From Galbitalea sp036271795 (GTDB lineage Bacteria > Actinomycetota > Actinomycetes > Actinomycetales > Microbacteriaceae), in contig DATAZY010000011.1 of the NCBI GenBank assembly GCA_036271795.1, positions 62,001-126,000 of the forward strand: a stretch of 64,000 nt of DNA, in the 5' to 3' direction. A program made the translations under genes and the position numbers. Positions within the stretch are counted from its first letter, which is position 1. Each line of letters opens with the position of its first letter. The notes under the pieces were generated by a model. That model was not told where the DNA came from. It was given only the letters and a program-made list of their open reading frames with translations, and searched no databases. This document shows, in pieces, positions 1-6,941 of this stretch.

Positions 1-1
1 C

Positions 2-70
2 GAGGACATCGACGGCTACGCGGTTCCGGTAGACCCGATGGATCTTCTTCAGTGCGATAGCTGCCAGTAG
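2..70 (+). CDS. C-terminal end of an unidentified protein (partial)
   Basis: A reading frame open from the window edge encodes 22 residues ending in LLQCDSCQ and a TAG stop at 68-70. It is followed at once by a strong hairpin (79-119), as expected for a gene end. A CxxC pair sits at the extreme C-terminus, but the fragment is too short to assign a family. Confidence 0.45.
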   Translation, partial: EDIDGYAVPVDPMDLLQCDSCQ

Positions 71-78
71 ACCGCGCC

Positions 79-119
79 GCCCAAGGGGAGGCCGACCACG
101 CGTCGGCCCCCCCTTGGGC
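79..119 (+). terminator. Strong hairpin after the partial gene
   Basis: GCCCAAGGGGAGGCCGAC pairs with a downstream GTCGGCC...CCTTGGGC arm around a 5-nt loop, about 9 nt after the stop at 70. There is no clear T tract, so it may be a transcript-end hairpin rather than a classical intrinsic terminator. Confidence 0.6.
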
Positions 120-137
120 TGCCTCATTCCAGATGTT

Positions 138-158
138 GCGACTCCGTGGGGGAGTCGC
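138..158 (-). terminator. Small perfect hairpin downstream of the minus-strand pair
   Basis: GCGACTCC and GGAGTCGC form an 8-bp stem around a 5-nt loop. It lies about 40 nt beyond the stop of the minus-strand gene at 196-477, so it could end that transcript. No T run is visible. Confidence 0.4.
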
Positions 159-195
159 AGCAGCGTAGGAGGTTGTCCTCGGACGAAGCGATCGC

Positions 196-477
196 CTAGC
201 GACTCCCATTCACTGGACGCCAATGGATCCCGCGGTACTTGTTCGGATCGTCAGGGAAATCCTCGATCCTGGCTACCCGCTCCTCCCTGTCGGCGGAGTT
301 CTCCAAGTTCACCAGCTCGCCCGTGTTCGGATGTACGGCGGTGGCCCGATAGAACACCGCACTACTGCGGCCGATGGTGTGCTCCACCACCCAGCCCACG
401 ACCTTCTCACCCCGGCGGACCTCCCACTCAGGCCGGTCACCTCTTCGTTTCGGGATCATCAAGCGCAACTCAGCCAT
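196..477 (-). CDS. Hypothetical protein, 93 aa
   Basis: I do not recognise a family. The product is small, charged and soluble, starting MAELRLMIPKRRGD and containing GWVVEHTIGRSSAVFYRATAVHPNTGE, which looks like a compact beta-rich fold. It starts 9 nt after the stop of the upstream minus-strand gene, so the two are probably co-transcribed. Both lie beside mobile-element genes and are likely element cargo. No signal peptide or membrane segment is visible. Confidence 0.55.
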   Translation of the reverse strand: MAELRLMIPKRRGDRPEWEVRRGEKVVGWVVEHTIGRSSAVFYRATAVHPNTGELVNLENSADREERVARIEDFPDDPNKYRGIHWRPVNGSR

Positions 478-486
478 CTGACACGC

Positions 487-753
487 TCAGTCGTACACGC
501 GAACGAGGACCCATTCGCATCGGCTGGTGATGTAGCGAACATCGAAGACCCTGCTCTGGCCCTGATCGTCTGTGCCTTGCAGCCGCCATCCGGGATGCAC
601 TGCCGGGGGATGCATCGCGACAAACTCGTAATCCGATTCAAGCAATGTCGGAGTATCGGTGCTTCTAAATCGTGTCTGTTCCCAGACCAATCCTTCGGGA
701 ACGCCCCGTTCATTCGTCCAGACCGCGACACTTGCCATGACCGTCGTCATCAT
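487..753 (-). CDS. Hypothetical protein, 88 aa
   Basis: The family is not recognised. The sequence has no membrane segment and reads as ordinary coding sequence, with blocks such as LESDYEFVAMHPPAVHPGWRL and DVRYITSRCEWVLVRVYD. The start is taken as the ATG at 753; an ATG three codons later could also serve. It is the upstream member of a two-gene minus-strand unit with 196-477. No function is inferred. Confidence 0.55.
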   Translation of the reverse strand: MMTTVMASVAVWTNERGVPEGLVWEQTRFRSTDTPTLLESDYEFVAMHPPAVHPGWRLQGTDDQGQSRVFDVRYITSRCEWVLVRVYD

Positions 754-984
754 GATCCACCTCAGAACACTCGAACATATCTTCGATTGAACGAGAGTAA
801 CCTAACGATCGGCCGACACGCCAAACGTTCCTGAATTGCATCTAATGCATGATTCGCGGAGCCGCCAAGGTCCTGAATAGCGGCGAGGTCCTACTCGGTC
901 GATTGTGTTCGCTTGACGCGCCAAGCGGATTTCCCCTTTTGATGCAGCAATCCTGCGTCGAACGGTGTGCGTAGAACTGAAGTT
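754..984. other. Intergenic region between divergent genes
   Basis: About 230 nt lie between the divergently oriented 88-aa gene and the CmtR-type regulator. The region must hold promoters for both directions. Apart from the palindrome at 985-1004, listed separately, I see no coding potential or obvious structure. Confidence 0.4.
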
Positions 985-1004
985 AATACAGCCGACGCTG
1001 TATT
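985..1004. promoter_or_regulatory. Operator of the CmtR-type repressor
   Basis: AATACAGC-CGAC-GCTGTATT is a perfect 8-bp inverted repeat with a 4-bp spacer, ending 9 nt before the preferred ATG of the regulator. ArsR/SmtB repressors bind AT-rich inverted repeats over their own promoters. Assignment to this repressor is inferred from position. Confidence 0.75.
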
Positions 1005-1013
1005 GTGGTTTGC

Positions 1014-1367
1014 ATGTTGACCGTGACTTCCCGCCTGGACGTGATGAACCGCCTCGGGCGGGCGATGGCTGATCCGACCCGCTCCCGCATCCTCATGACC
1101 CTCCTCGAGGGTCCGTCCTATCCCGCGCAACTCGCGGATGCTCTGGGGTTGACCCGGCAGAACGTCTCGAACCACCTGACCTGTCTGCGCGATTGCGGCA
1201 TCGTCGTCGCCGAGCCCGAGGGACGGCAAACCCGCTATGAGATCTCCGACCCGCACCTGACCCGGGCACTCGGCGATCTCGTCAATGTGGTTCTTGCCGT
1301 GGACGAGGCGGCACCCTGCATGGATTCAACCTGCACCGTTCCCGGCTGCTGCGAGCCCACCACGTGA
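1014..1367 (+). CDS. cmtR: CmtR-type ArsR/SmtB metal-sensing repressor
   Basis: This is a winged-helix ArsR/SmtB repressor that should release the operator when it binds Cd(II), Pb(II) or a related soft metal. It matches the layout of mycobacterial CmtR: MLTV..., then RLGRAMADPTRSRIL, then the recognition helix LTRQNVSNHL with the two-cysteine motif TCLRDCG that supplies metal ligands in the known protein. A cysteine-rich tail (APCMDSTCTVPGCC) gives additional ligands. The ATG at 1014 is preferred over an in-frame GTG at 1005, because the earlier start would overlap the operator and the ATG aligns with the known N-terminus. Its stop overlaps the GTG of the exporter gene, so the two are translationally coupled. 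Confidence 0.85.
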   Translation: MLTVTSRLDVMNRLGRAMADPTRSRILMTLLEGPSYPAQLADALGLTRQNVSNHLTCLRDCGIVVAEPEGRQTRYEISDPHLTRALGDLVNVVLAVDEAAPCMDSTCTVPGCCEPTT

Positions 1368-2032
1368 GCACGACTGCGTTATCACCGGAACGAAAAGCCG
1401 TGCTGCAGCGACGGATCCGCTGGATCGTCGCGGTCACGATCGGCTACAACCTGATCGAAGCGATCGTGTCCATCGCCGCAGGCTCTGTCGCATCGTCGAC
1501 GGCGTTGATCGGTTTCGGGCTGGACTCGTTCATCGAGGTCCTCTCCGCCGCCGCAGTCGCCTGGCAGTTCACCCGCACAGAACCCGAGCGCTACGAAAAG
1601 CCGGTATTGCGGGTGATCGCCGTCTCGTTCTTCCTCCTCGCCGCCTATGTCACCACCAGCGCGATCCTGTCCCTCACCGGAGTGCTGAACGCGGAACACT
1701 CGATCGTCGGCGTCGTGGTCACCGCGCTCAGTGTGATCGTCATGCCCGTCCTGTCCCTTATCGAGCGTCGCACCGGGCGGGAATTGGGCTCGGCGACCGC
1801 GGTCGCGGACTCGAAGCAGACCCTGATCTGCACCTACCTCTCCGCCGCGGTCCTTATCGGCCTGCTCCTGAACATCCTGTTCGGCTGGGCTTGGGCCGAC
1901 CCGATCGCCGCCCTGGTCATCGTGGCGTTCGCGATCCGGGAAGGCATCGAAGCCTGGCAAGGCGAAACCGACACCCCGGTCGGACTGCTGCTCAGCGATG
2001 CCGAGGATGCACCCGAGGAGGCGACATCATGA
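1364..2032 (+). CDS. Cation diffusion facilitator-type metal transporter
   Basis: A 222-aa integral membrane protein with about six hydrophobic segments. The first carries polar residues typical of CDF exporters (GYNLIEAIVSIAAG, then GFGLDSFIEVLSA). A second conserved stretch, ATAVADSKQTLICTYLS, matches the transmembrane metal-site region, and WADPIAALVIVAFAIREG matches the last helices. It should export a divalent metal across the cytoplasmic membrane. The usual long C-terminal cytoplasmic domain is absent, so this is a short CDF. It starts with GTG overlapping the repressor stop and ends overlapping the next ATG (2029-2032), so the operon is tightly coupled. Confidence 0.8.
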   Translation: MSTTALSPERKAVLQRRIRWIVAVTIGYNLIEAIVSIAAGSVASSTALIGFGLDSFIEVLSAAAVAWQFTRTEPERYEKPVLRVIAVSFFLLAAYVTTSAILSLTGVLNAEHSIVGVVVTALSVIVMPVLSLIERRTGRELGSATAVADSKQTLICTYLSAAVLIGLLLNILFGWAWADPIAALVIVAFAIREGIEAWQGETDTPVGLLLSDAEDAPEEATS

Positions 2033-3330
2033 CCGAGATCCTGAACATTGCCGGGCGAAGCTTGCTTGAAGCGTTCTTCATGTTCTGGGCCACCCTCTGG
2101 GCGCTGATCCTCGGCTTCACCCTCTCCGGGATGGTGCAGTCGTTCGTGTCCCGGCAGGACATGCAGAAACTGATGGGCGACCACAAACCGAAAACGATCG
2201 TGCGCAGCAGCCTGCTCGGGATCGCCTCCTCCAGCTGCTCCTACGCCGCGACCGCGTTGGCGAAGTCGCTGTTCCAGCGGGGGGCTGATTTCACGACGGC
2301 GATGGTATTCATGGTCGCCTCCACCAACCTGGTGATCGAACTCGGGATCGTCCTCTGGCTGCTGCTGGGCTGGCAGTTCGCCCTCGCGGAGTTTGTCGGC
2401 GGGGCCATCATGATCATCCTGTTCTGGCTCCTCGCCCCGCGGGTATTCCCGGCAAAGCAGATCGCCGCCGCCCGGGAGCGGCTCAACACCAAAGCCGCCA
2501 GCGACGCACACCAGCACGGCACGGCCGACGAGGGCGCGGCTCAGGATCTCCCGTTGCGGGAACGGTTGAAGTCCCGGGCTGGATGGGTCGCCGCCGCCGG
2601 CTACGCGATCTCCGACCTCAAGATGCTCCGCAAAGAACTGCTCATCGGTTACCTCGTCGCCGGCGTCCTCGCCATCGCAGTCCCCACATCCGTCTACTCG
2701 GTGGTGTTCTTTCACGGTCACGGTTTCTGGACCGATCTCGAGAACGTGATCGTCGGGCCGTTCATCGCTTTCATCAGCTTCGTCTGCTCGATCGGCAACG
2801 TCCCGCTGGCCGCAGCTCTCTTCCAGGGCGGTTTCAGTTTCGGCGGGACGGTCGCGTTCATCTTCGCCGACCTCATCACCCTCCCGCTCGTCCTCATCTA
2901 CGCGAAGTTCTACGGCTGGCGCCTCACGCTCCGCCTGTTCCTCGCGTTCTGGGCGGTCATGAGCGCCGCCGGCCTCGCAGTCGACTACCTATTCCGCCTC
3001 ATCCGTATCCCCGCAGCGGCGCGCCCGGTCCAGATCGCTCCCGAGCGGTTCGAGTGGAACTATACCACTATCCTCAACATCGTTTTTCTTCTGATTGGAG
3101 TGGTCGTCTACATGGTCTACCGCAACCGCAACAAGCTCGCCCCTGGATCGCCCTACGCCACCGACCTCGTGTGCGGGATGCAGGTCGAACGCGCCAACCC
3201 CGGAGCTACCACGGTGATCGACGGCACCACCTACTACTTCTGCTCCGACCAGTGTCGCGACCGATTCACGGCCGCCCCGGCCAAGTTCCTCCGGCCTGAC
3301 ACGACCGGCGCAGTGATAGAACCTGCCTAG
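2029..3330 (+). CDS. ArsP/DUF318-type permease with C-terminal YHS domain
   Basis: A 433-aa polytopic membrane protein of the DUF318/ArsP_1 permease family, recognised from SSLLGIASSSCSYAATALAKSL near residue 65, the cytosolic loop with DAHQHGTADEG, and the second half containing SFVCSIGNVPLAAALFQGGFSFGG. Residues from about 385 form a YHS/TRASH metal-binding domain (DLVCGMQVE...YYFCSDQCRDRF) with three cysteines. The start is the ATG overlapping the CDF stop; a longer upstream frame is discarded because it runs through the CDF gene. The likely role is metal or metalloid-compound efflux with the YHS tail acting as a metal trap. The fusion and the CmtR partner suggest Cd/Pb/Hg-type resistance. 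Confidence 0.8.
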   Translation: MTEILNIAGRSLLEAFFMFWATLWALILGFTLSGMVQSFVSRQDMQKLMGDHKPKTIVRSSLLGIASSSCSYAATALAKSLFQRGADFTTAMVFMVASTNLVIELGIVLWLLLGWQFALAEFVGGAIMIILFWLLAPRVFPAKQIAAARERLNTKAASDAHQHGTADEGAAQDLPLRERLKSRAGWVAAAGYAISDLKMLRKELLIGYLVAGVLAIAVPTSVYSVVFFHGHGFWTDLENVIVGPFIAFISFVCSIGNVPLAAALFQGGFSFGGTVAFIFADLITLPLVLIYAKFYGWRLTLRLFLAFWAVMSAAGLAVDYLFRLIRIPAAARPVQIAPERFEWNYTTILNIVFLLIGVVVYMVYRNRNKLAPGSPYATDLVCGMQVERANPGATTVIDGTTYYFCSDQCRDRFTAAPAKFLRPDTTGAVIEPA

Positions 3331-3348
3331 CCTCGGACCGAGGCGACC

Positions 3349-3381
3349 GCTATTCCGGCAAAAGCTATTCCGGACATTGCC
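3349..3381 (+). repeat. Left copy of a ~33-bp direct repeat
   Basis: This copy contains two GCTATTCCGG units 16 bp apart, followed by ACATTGCC. It matches the copy at 3949-3981 at about 26 of 33 positions. The two flank a single gene. Confidence 0.6.
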
Positions 3382-3451
3382 AATAAAATCCATTGAGTTG
3401 CATGGGGAAACACGAGCTCGCAATGTCGGGGGTTGGCGGCAGGATCGACGG

Positions 3452-3919
3452 GTGAATTGGGAAAAGAGCGGCGGAGCCCACATCACCTGGGCGCATGTCG
3501 ACGCCGCGCTCTGCGCAGCACGCACAATCTGGATCGCCTCTGCAGGTGCCAGATCCGGGCATGCCGCACCCGTCTGGTTTCTCTGGGATGGTCGGCGGAT
3601 TGTTTTCTCGACCGGCGTGGGCACGAGAAAGGGTCGCGACATCGCGGCGCGCCCCTACGTCTGCCTGCATCTTGGTGACGGCGACGAGGTCGTGATCGTC
3701 GAAGGTCGCGCCGAAGTGCTGACCGACCCGGTGACACTCACACAACTCGAAGAGAAATACGCCCAGAAGTATGTGGAACCGCGGGTTGGGATCGGGGCGG
3801 CGCTCCTCGGCGGCGACCAAGACACGGTCTACGCCGTGAACCCGCGGCGCATCCTCGCATGGTCCTACGGTGACGTGACCACCCGAACAGAATGGACGCC
3901 GGAGCAGGACTCTTCGTAG
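3452..3919 (+). CDS. Pyridoxamine 5'-phosphate oxidase-like (PPOX) family protein
   Basis: A small split-barrel flavin/F420-type oxidoreductase of about 155 aa. Family hallmarks include an early strand (ARTIWIASAG), then HAAPVWFLWDGRRIVFSTGVGTRKGRDIAARPYVCLHL and VVIVEGRAEVL, which form the cofactor-binding barrel. The substrate is not predictable; relatives reduce or oxidise small molecules with FMN or F420. The GTG at 3452 fits the family N-terminus better than the ATG at 3377, which lies inside the left direct repeat, but the start is uncertain. The gene stands alone between two ~33-bp direct repeats, which suggests insertion as a discrete module. Confidence 0.65.
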   Translation: MNWEKSGGAHITWAHVDAALCAARTIWIASAGARSGHAAPVWFLWDGRRIVFSTGVGTRKGRDIAARPYVCLHLGDGDEVVIVEGRAEVLTDPVTLTQLEEKYAQKYVEPRVGIGAALLGGDQDTVYAVNPRRILAWSYGDVTTRTEWTPEQDSS

Positions 3920-3948
3920 ACACCCCGTTGTAGGGCAGGTCGCCGGTG

Positions 3949-3981
3949 GCTATTCAACCGAAAGCTATTTCGCACGTTGCC
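3949..3981 (+). repeat. Right copy of the ~33-bp direct repeat
   Basis: The second copy begins GCTATTC and continues AAAGCTATT...TTGCC, in the same orientation as 3349-3381. It lies 30 nt after the stop of the PPOX-family gene. It may be a recombination site, an end repeat or an iteron pair. Confidence 0.6.
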
Positions 3982-4049
3982 CGTAACAGAAGTTTCCGGT
4001 GAAGCTCTGTTGCACTGCTTTCGCGACCGCGCCGAGAACCAGACGACTC

Positions 4050-4244
4050 GTGGCGCGGCTGCGCCGCCCGTTCTTGCTGGCACCAAGGTGCCTTTCGGCT
4101 GGTGATTCTTCGGGATCATTCCTTCCTGGTCAAGCCACACGAAATTCTTCGACCAAACCGCTTCGCTATTAAGTCGAAGATTTTCGCTCTTCGGGCTTGA
4201 CCATTCCCTCCTGATCCCGAATTTCGGCAGGTGCCGAAAGGCAC
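4050..4244 (+). ncRNA. Structured leader, copy A, upstream of the ParB-like gene
   Basis: A conserved non-coding block shared with 7487-7663. Visible parts are a hairpin core CGGCTGCGCCG at 4056-4066; GGCACC/GGTGCC at 4079-4092 followed by TTTCGG; an 8-bp stem TCTTCGAC/GTCGAAGA (4146-4153 with 4173-4180) whose loop holds CCGCTTCGCT; an invariant TTTTCGCTCT...CTTGACCA segment at 4181-4203; and a 3' hairpin TTTCGGC-AGGT-GCCGAAA at 4222-4239. The loops and linkers are conserved while the central stem differs completely from copy B yet still pairs, which argues for an RNA structure. It ends about 70 nt before the GTG of the gene. I do not recognise it as a named RNA family. Confidence 0.6.
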
Positions 4245-4314
4245 TGAGGTTCTGAGAGGGACGTGACCGTCACATCCCCGGGAGCCTCCGTCTGAAATCA
4301 GAAGGAGAACAACG

Positions 4315-5904
4315 GTGAACACCACACCAGTAACCGAGTCCGTCGAAGCGGCGCGTCAAAGCGTTGCGGAGGGGACGCGGATCGAAATGCTCGATCCGAA
4401 CCTGATCGAGATTGAAGAGAACGTCCGCAAGAGCATCGTGCTCAAGCCCGCATTCGTCAAGACGATCAAGGACTACGGCGTCATCCAGCCCATCGTTGTG
4501 GTCGCCCGAGAGGACGGCAGCTACGGGGTCGAAAAAGGACAGCGCCGCGTCCTCGGCGCACGCAAAGCGGGGGTGCTGATTCCCGCCTATGTGATTCCCG
4601 CCGGTGATAACGACGCGAGGCGCATCATCGAGCAGTTGATCGAGAACGGTCAGCGCGAGAACCTGACCGAATCCGACGAGGCCGCAGCGTGGAAGCAACT
4701 CGCCTTCGACATGGGCATGTCGGTCACCGAAATCGCCAGCCACACCGGCTCGGAGAAGAAGCGGGTCGAGGTCGGCATCGCCGTCGCCGGAAACGAGACG
4801 GCAACCAAGGCAGTGGCCGAGCAGCACCTCACCCTCGATCAGGCGGCAGTGCTGATCGAGTTCGAGGACGACCCCAAGCTGGTGAAAGCGTTGCGGGAGA
4901 CCGCGAGGAAGAATCCGGACGGGTTCGCCCATCACGCCCAGCGGCTGCGCGACCAGCGAGAAACCGAGCGGAAGATCGCGAGCCTGATCGAAGGGTTCAC
5001 CAAGCGTGGTATCCGGGTGATCGACTGGCCGGGATGGGACGACAAGACCGTCGCAGCGGTCGAGGAGTTGCAGGACGCGGACGGGAAACCGCTGACCATG
5101 GAAGGCGACGACAGCTACGAGGGCAGGCCCGGCCACGCCGTCGCGGTGCAGGAGTCGTGGCGCGGTGTCGAGTTCGGACACTTCGTGACCGACTTCAAGT
5201 CGCACGGGCTGCGCAAGCGCAGCACGACCGGTGCGCCGGTGGGGAAGCGGACGGAGGAGGAGAAGGCCGAACGCCGCACCCTGATCGCCAACAACAAGGT
5301 GTGGGGCAGCGCGGAGGTCGTGCGGAAGGAATGGCTGACCTCGTTCCTGTCCCGCCGCGCCCTACCGAAGAACGCCTTGTCATTCGCAGCATCAGCGTTG
5401 GTGCAGCACCCCGCGCAGGTCGCGAAAGCGCTCAACGACGGCAATGCGCTCGCGCAGGAGTTGCTCGGTTTCGAGTACCACTGGGGCAAGAACCCGCTGG
5501 CCGCTCTGATCGAGCAGAACCCCGGGAAGAGCACGGCGGTGATCCTTGCCGTCACTTTGGCCGCACTCGAAGGGCACACGGGCAAGAGCACGTGGAGCAA
5601 GCCTGGTGCGTCGGATGTGGCCTACTTCACCGCGTTGCACGGCTGGGGTTACACCCTTTCCGATGTCGAGAACCTCGTTCTCGGCATCCACCCGGAACCG
5701 GAAGCAATCGACGAGGACACAGCCGAGTCCGCAGACGACCCGGCACCGTCCGACGAAGCCGTCGAGCCGGGGTCCGTCGAGCCGGACTTCGTCGATGTGG
5801 AGCCGAGCGAACCCGAGCCGACCCAGTCGGAGCAGGGCGAGCAGGAGAGCACCGGCGAGCCGGAGCCAGCCGAGTCCGTCGAGCAGGACACCGACGGCGA
5901 GTAG
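4315..5904 (+). CDS. ParB/RepB/Spo0J-type N-terminal domain protein
   Basis: A 529-aa protein with an N-terminal ParB-like nuclease/CTPase fold: residues 35-39 ENVRK, GVIQPIVV near 55-62, the GQRR box at 75-78 and QRENLTESDEA near 114-124. A helix-turn-helix-like region (MSVTEIASHTGSEKKRVE) follows. The middle is unassigned and the last ~75 residues are a low-complexity acidic tail rich in E, P and S. It probably binds DNA and acts in maintenance or transfer of the mobile element rather than in chromosome segregation, since no ParA is adjacent. It begins with GTG after a GAAGGAG ribosome-binding site and is preceded by leader copy A, so control through the leader is likely. A long opposite-strand frame across it is a shadow. 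Confidence 0.75.
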   Translation: MNTTPVTESVEAARQSVAEGTRIEMLDPNLIEIEENVRKSIVLKPAFVKTIKDYGVIQPIVVVAREDGSYGVEKGQRRVLGARKAGVLIPAYVIPAGDNDARRIIEQLIENGQRENLTESDEAAAWKQLAFDMGMSVTEIASHTGSEKKRVEVGIAVAGNETATKAVAEQHLTLDQAAVLIEFEDDPKLVKALRETARKNPDGFAHHAQRLRDQRETERKIASLIEGFTKRGIRVIDWPGWDDKTVAAVEELQDADGKPLTMEGDDSYEGRPGHAVAVQESWRGVEFGHFVTDFKSHGLRKRSTTGAPVGKRTEEEKAERRTLIANNKVWGSAEVVRKEWLTSFLSRRALPKNALSFAASALVQHPAQVAKALNDGNALAQELLGFEYHWGKNPLAALIEQNPGKSTAVILAVTLAALEGHTGKSTWSKPGASDVAYFTALHGWGYTLSDVENLVLGIHPEPEAIDEDTAESADDPAPSDEAVEPGSVEPDFVDVEPSEPEPTQSEQGEQESTGEPEPAESVEQDTDGE

Positions 5905-5912
5905 TCGCTAAC

Positions 5913-5947
5913 GGGTGCCGCCCGCGCACAGCGCGTGGGCGGCACCC
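5913..5947 (+). terminator. GC-rich hairpin between the ParB-like and DprA-like genes
   Basis: GGGTGCCGCCCGCGC pairs with a GCGCG..CGGCACCC arm around a 3-nt loop with a small bulge. It lies directly after the ParB-like stop and 13 nt before the AAGGAG of the next gene. It may be a terminator or an mRNA-processing/attenuation hairpin. Confidence 0.55.
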
Positions 5948-5975
5948 CAGACCCTCTTGAAAGGAGACAAAGATC

Positions 5976-6941
5976 ATGGACAACTCACCGATCACCGCCG
6001 TCGAGAACGGCACCGACGAGCGACTCGCCCGGATAGCGCTGGCCCTGTTCAGCGAACCCGGCAACACCACAACCGGCACCCTGATTGCCACCTACGGGGC
6101 ATCCCGCACCGCACAGATCGCCCTCGGGATCGACCACGGCGATGCCGAAGATGCCGAGCTTGTGGCCGCGTTTCGTGAGCGCATCGGGCCGCGCACGAAA
6201 AGCGTCCAACTCGAGCAGGCGCTGCGCGCGACCGGGCGGTTCGCCGCGCAGGTCATCATCCCAGGCGACCCCGAGTGGCCGGAAGGGCTGGCCGATTTGG
6301 GCGTGCAGGAACCGATCACCTTATGGGCGCGCGGGAATACCGACCTGCTCACCCAACCCCTCGGCCGCCGCATCGCCATTGTCGGAGCACGGGCAGCCAC
6401 CGGGTACGGGGAACATGTCGCGATGGAACTGGCCGCAGGCCTCACCGAGCGCGTCTACACCATCGTGTCCGGGGCCGCGTACGGCATCGACGGGATGGCC
6501 CATCGGGCCACTCTTGCGGCGAACGGCGACACGATCGCCGTTCTGGCCGGGGGAGTGGACAGGTTCTACCCGGCGGGCCACGACACGCTGCTGCAACAGA
6601 TCATCGAGCGGGGAGTCGTGATCAGCGAACTCCCGCCGGGTGCTCCGCCAACCCGCTGGCGGTTCATTCAGCGAAACCGGATCGTCGCAGCCATCTGTGC
6701 CGCGACTGTTGTGGTCGAGGCGGGGTGGCGGTCGGGTTCCTTGAACACCGCCGGGCACGCCCAGCTCCTCGGGCGCATGGTCGCGGCAGTGCCCGGCCCG
6801 GTTACCAGCGCGGCCAGCGCCGGGTGCCACCGGCTCATCCGCGATCTCGGGGCCGCTCTCGTCACCGACGCGCAAGATGTTCGCGACCTGCTGGCACCGC
6901 AGCCCGAGGAAACCGGGTCGCCGCAGGAAGGAGCACGGTGA
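5976..6941 (+). CDS. DprA/Smf-like DNA-processing protein
   Basis: A 321-aa single-stranded-DNA-binding Rossmann-type protein. Hallmarks are GRRIAIVGARAATGYG near 134, SGAAYGIDGMAHRATLAANGDTIAVLAGGVDRFYP near 170-205, and ISELPPGAPPTRWRFIQRNRIVAA near 223-245, all core DprA motifs. The N-terminal ~100 residues differ from chromosomal DprA and there is no C-terminal winged helix. DprA loads RecA on incoming ssDNA; here, beside ParB-like and relaxase genes, it could process transferred single strands during conjugation. The start follows AAGGAG by 9 nt. Its stop overlaps the next ATG. Confidence 0.8.
   Translation: MDNSPITAVENGTDERLARIALALFSEPGNTTTGTLIATYGASRTAQIALGIDHGDAEDAELVAAFRERIGPRTKSVQLEQALRATGRFAAQVIIPGDPEWPEGLADLGVQEPITLWARGNTDLLTQPLGRRIAIVGARAATGYGEHVAMELAAGLTERVYTIVSGAAYGIDGMAHRATLAANGDTIAVLAGGVDRFYPAGHDTLLQQIIERGVVISELPPGAPPTRWRFIQRNRIVAAICAATVVVEAGWRSGSLNTAGHAQLLGRMVAAVPGPVTSAASAGCHRLIRDLGAALVTDAQDVRDLLAPQPEETGSPQEGAR

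Noticed and set aside
4270..5205. 311-codon open frame on the minus strand
   Set aside because: It is opposite the ParB-like gene, lacks a recognisable domain and runs into the non-coding leader zone; it is a codon-bias shadow.
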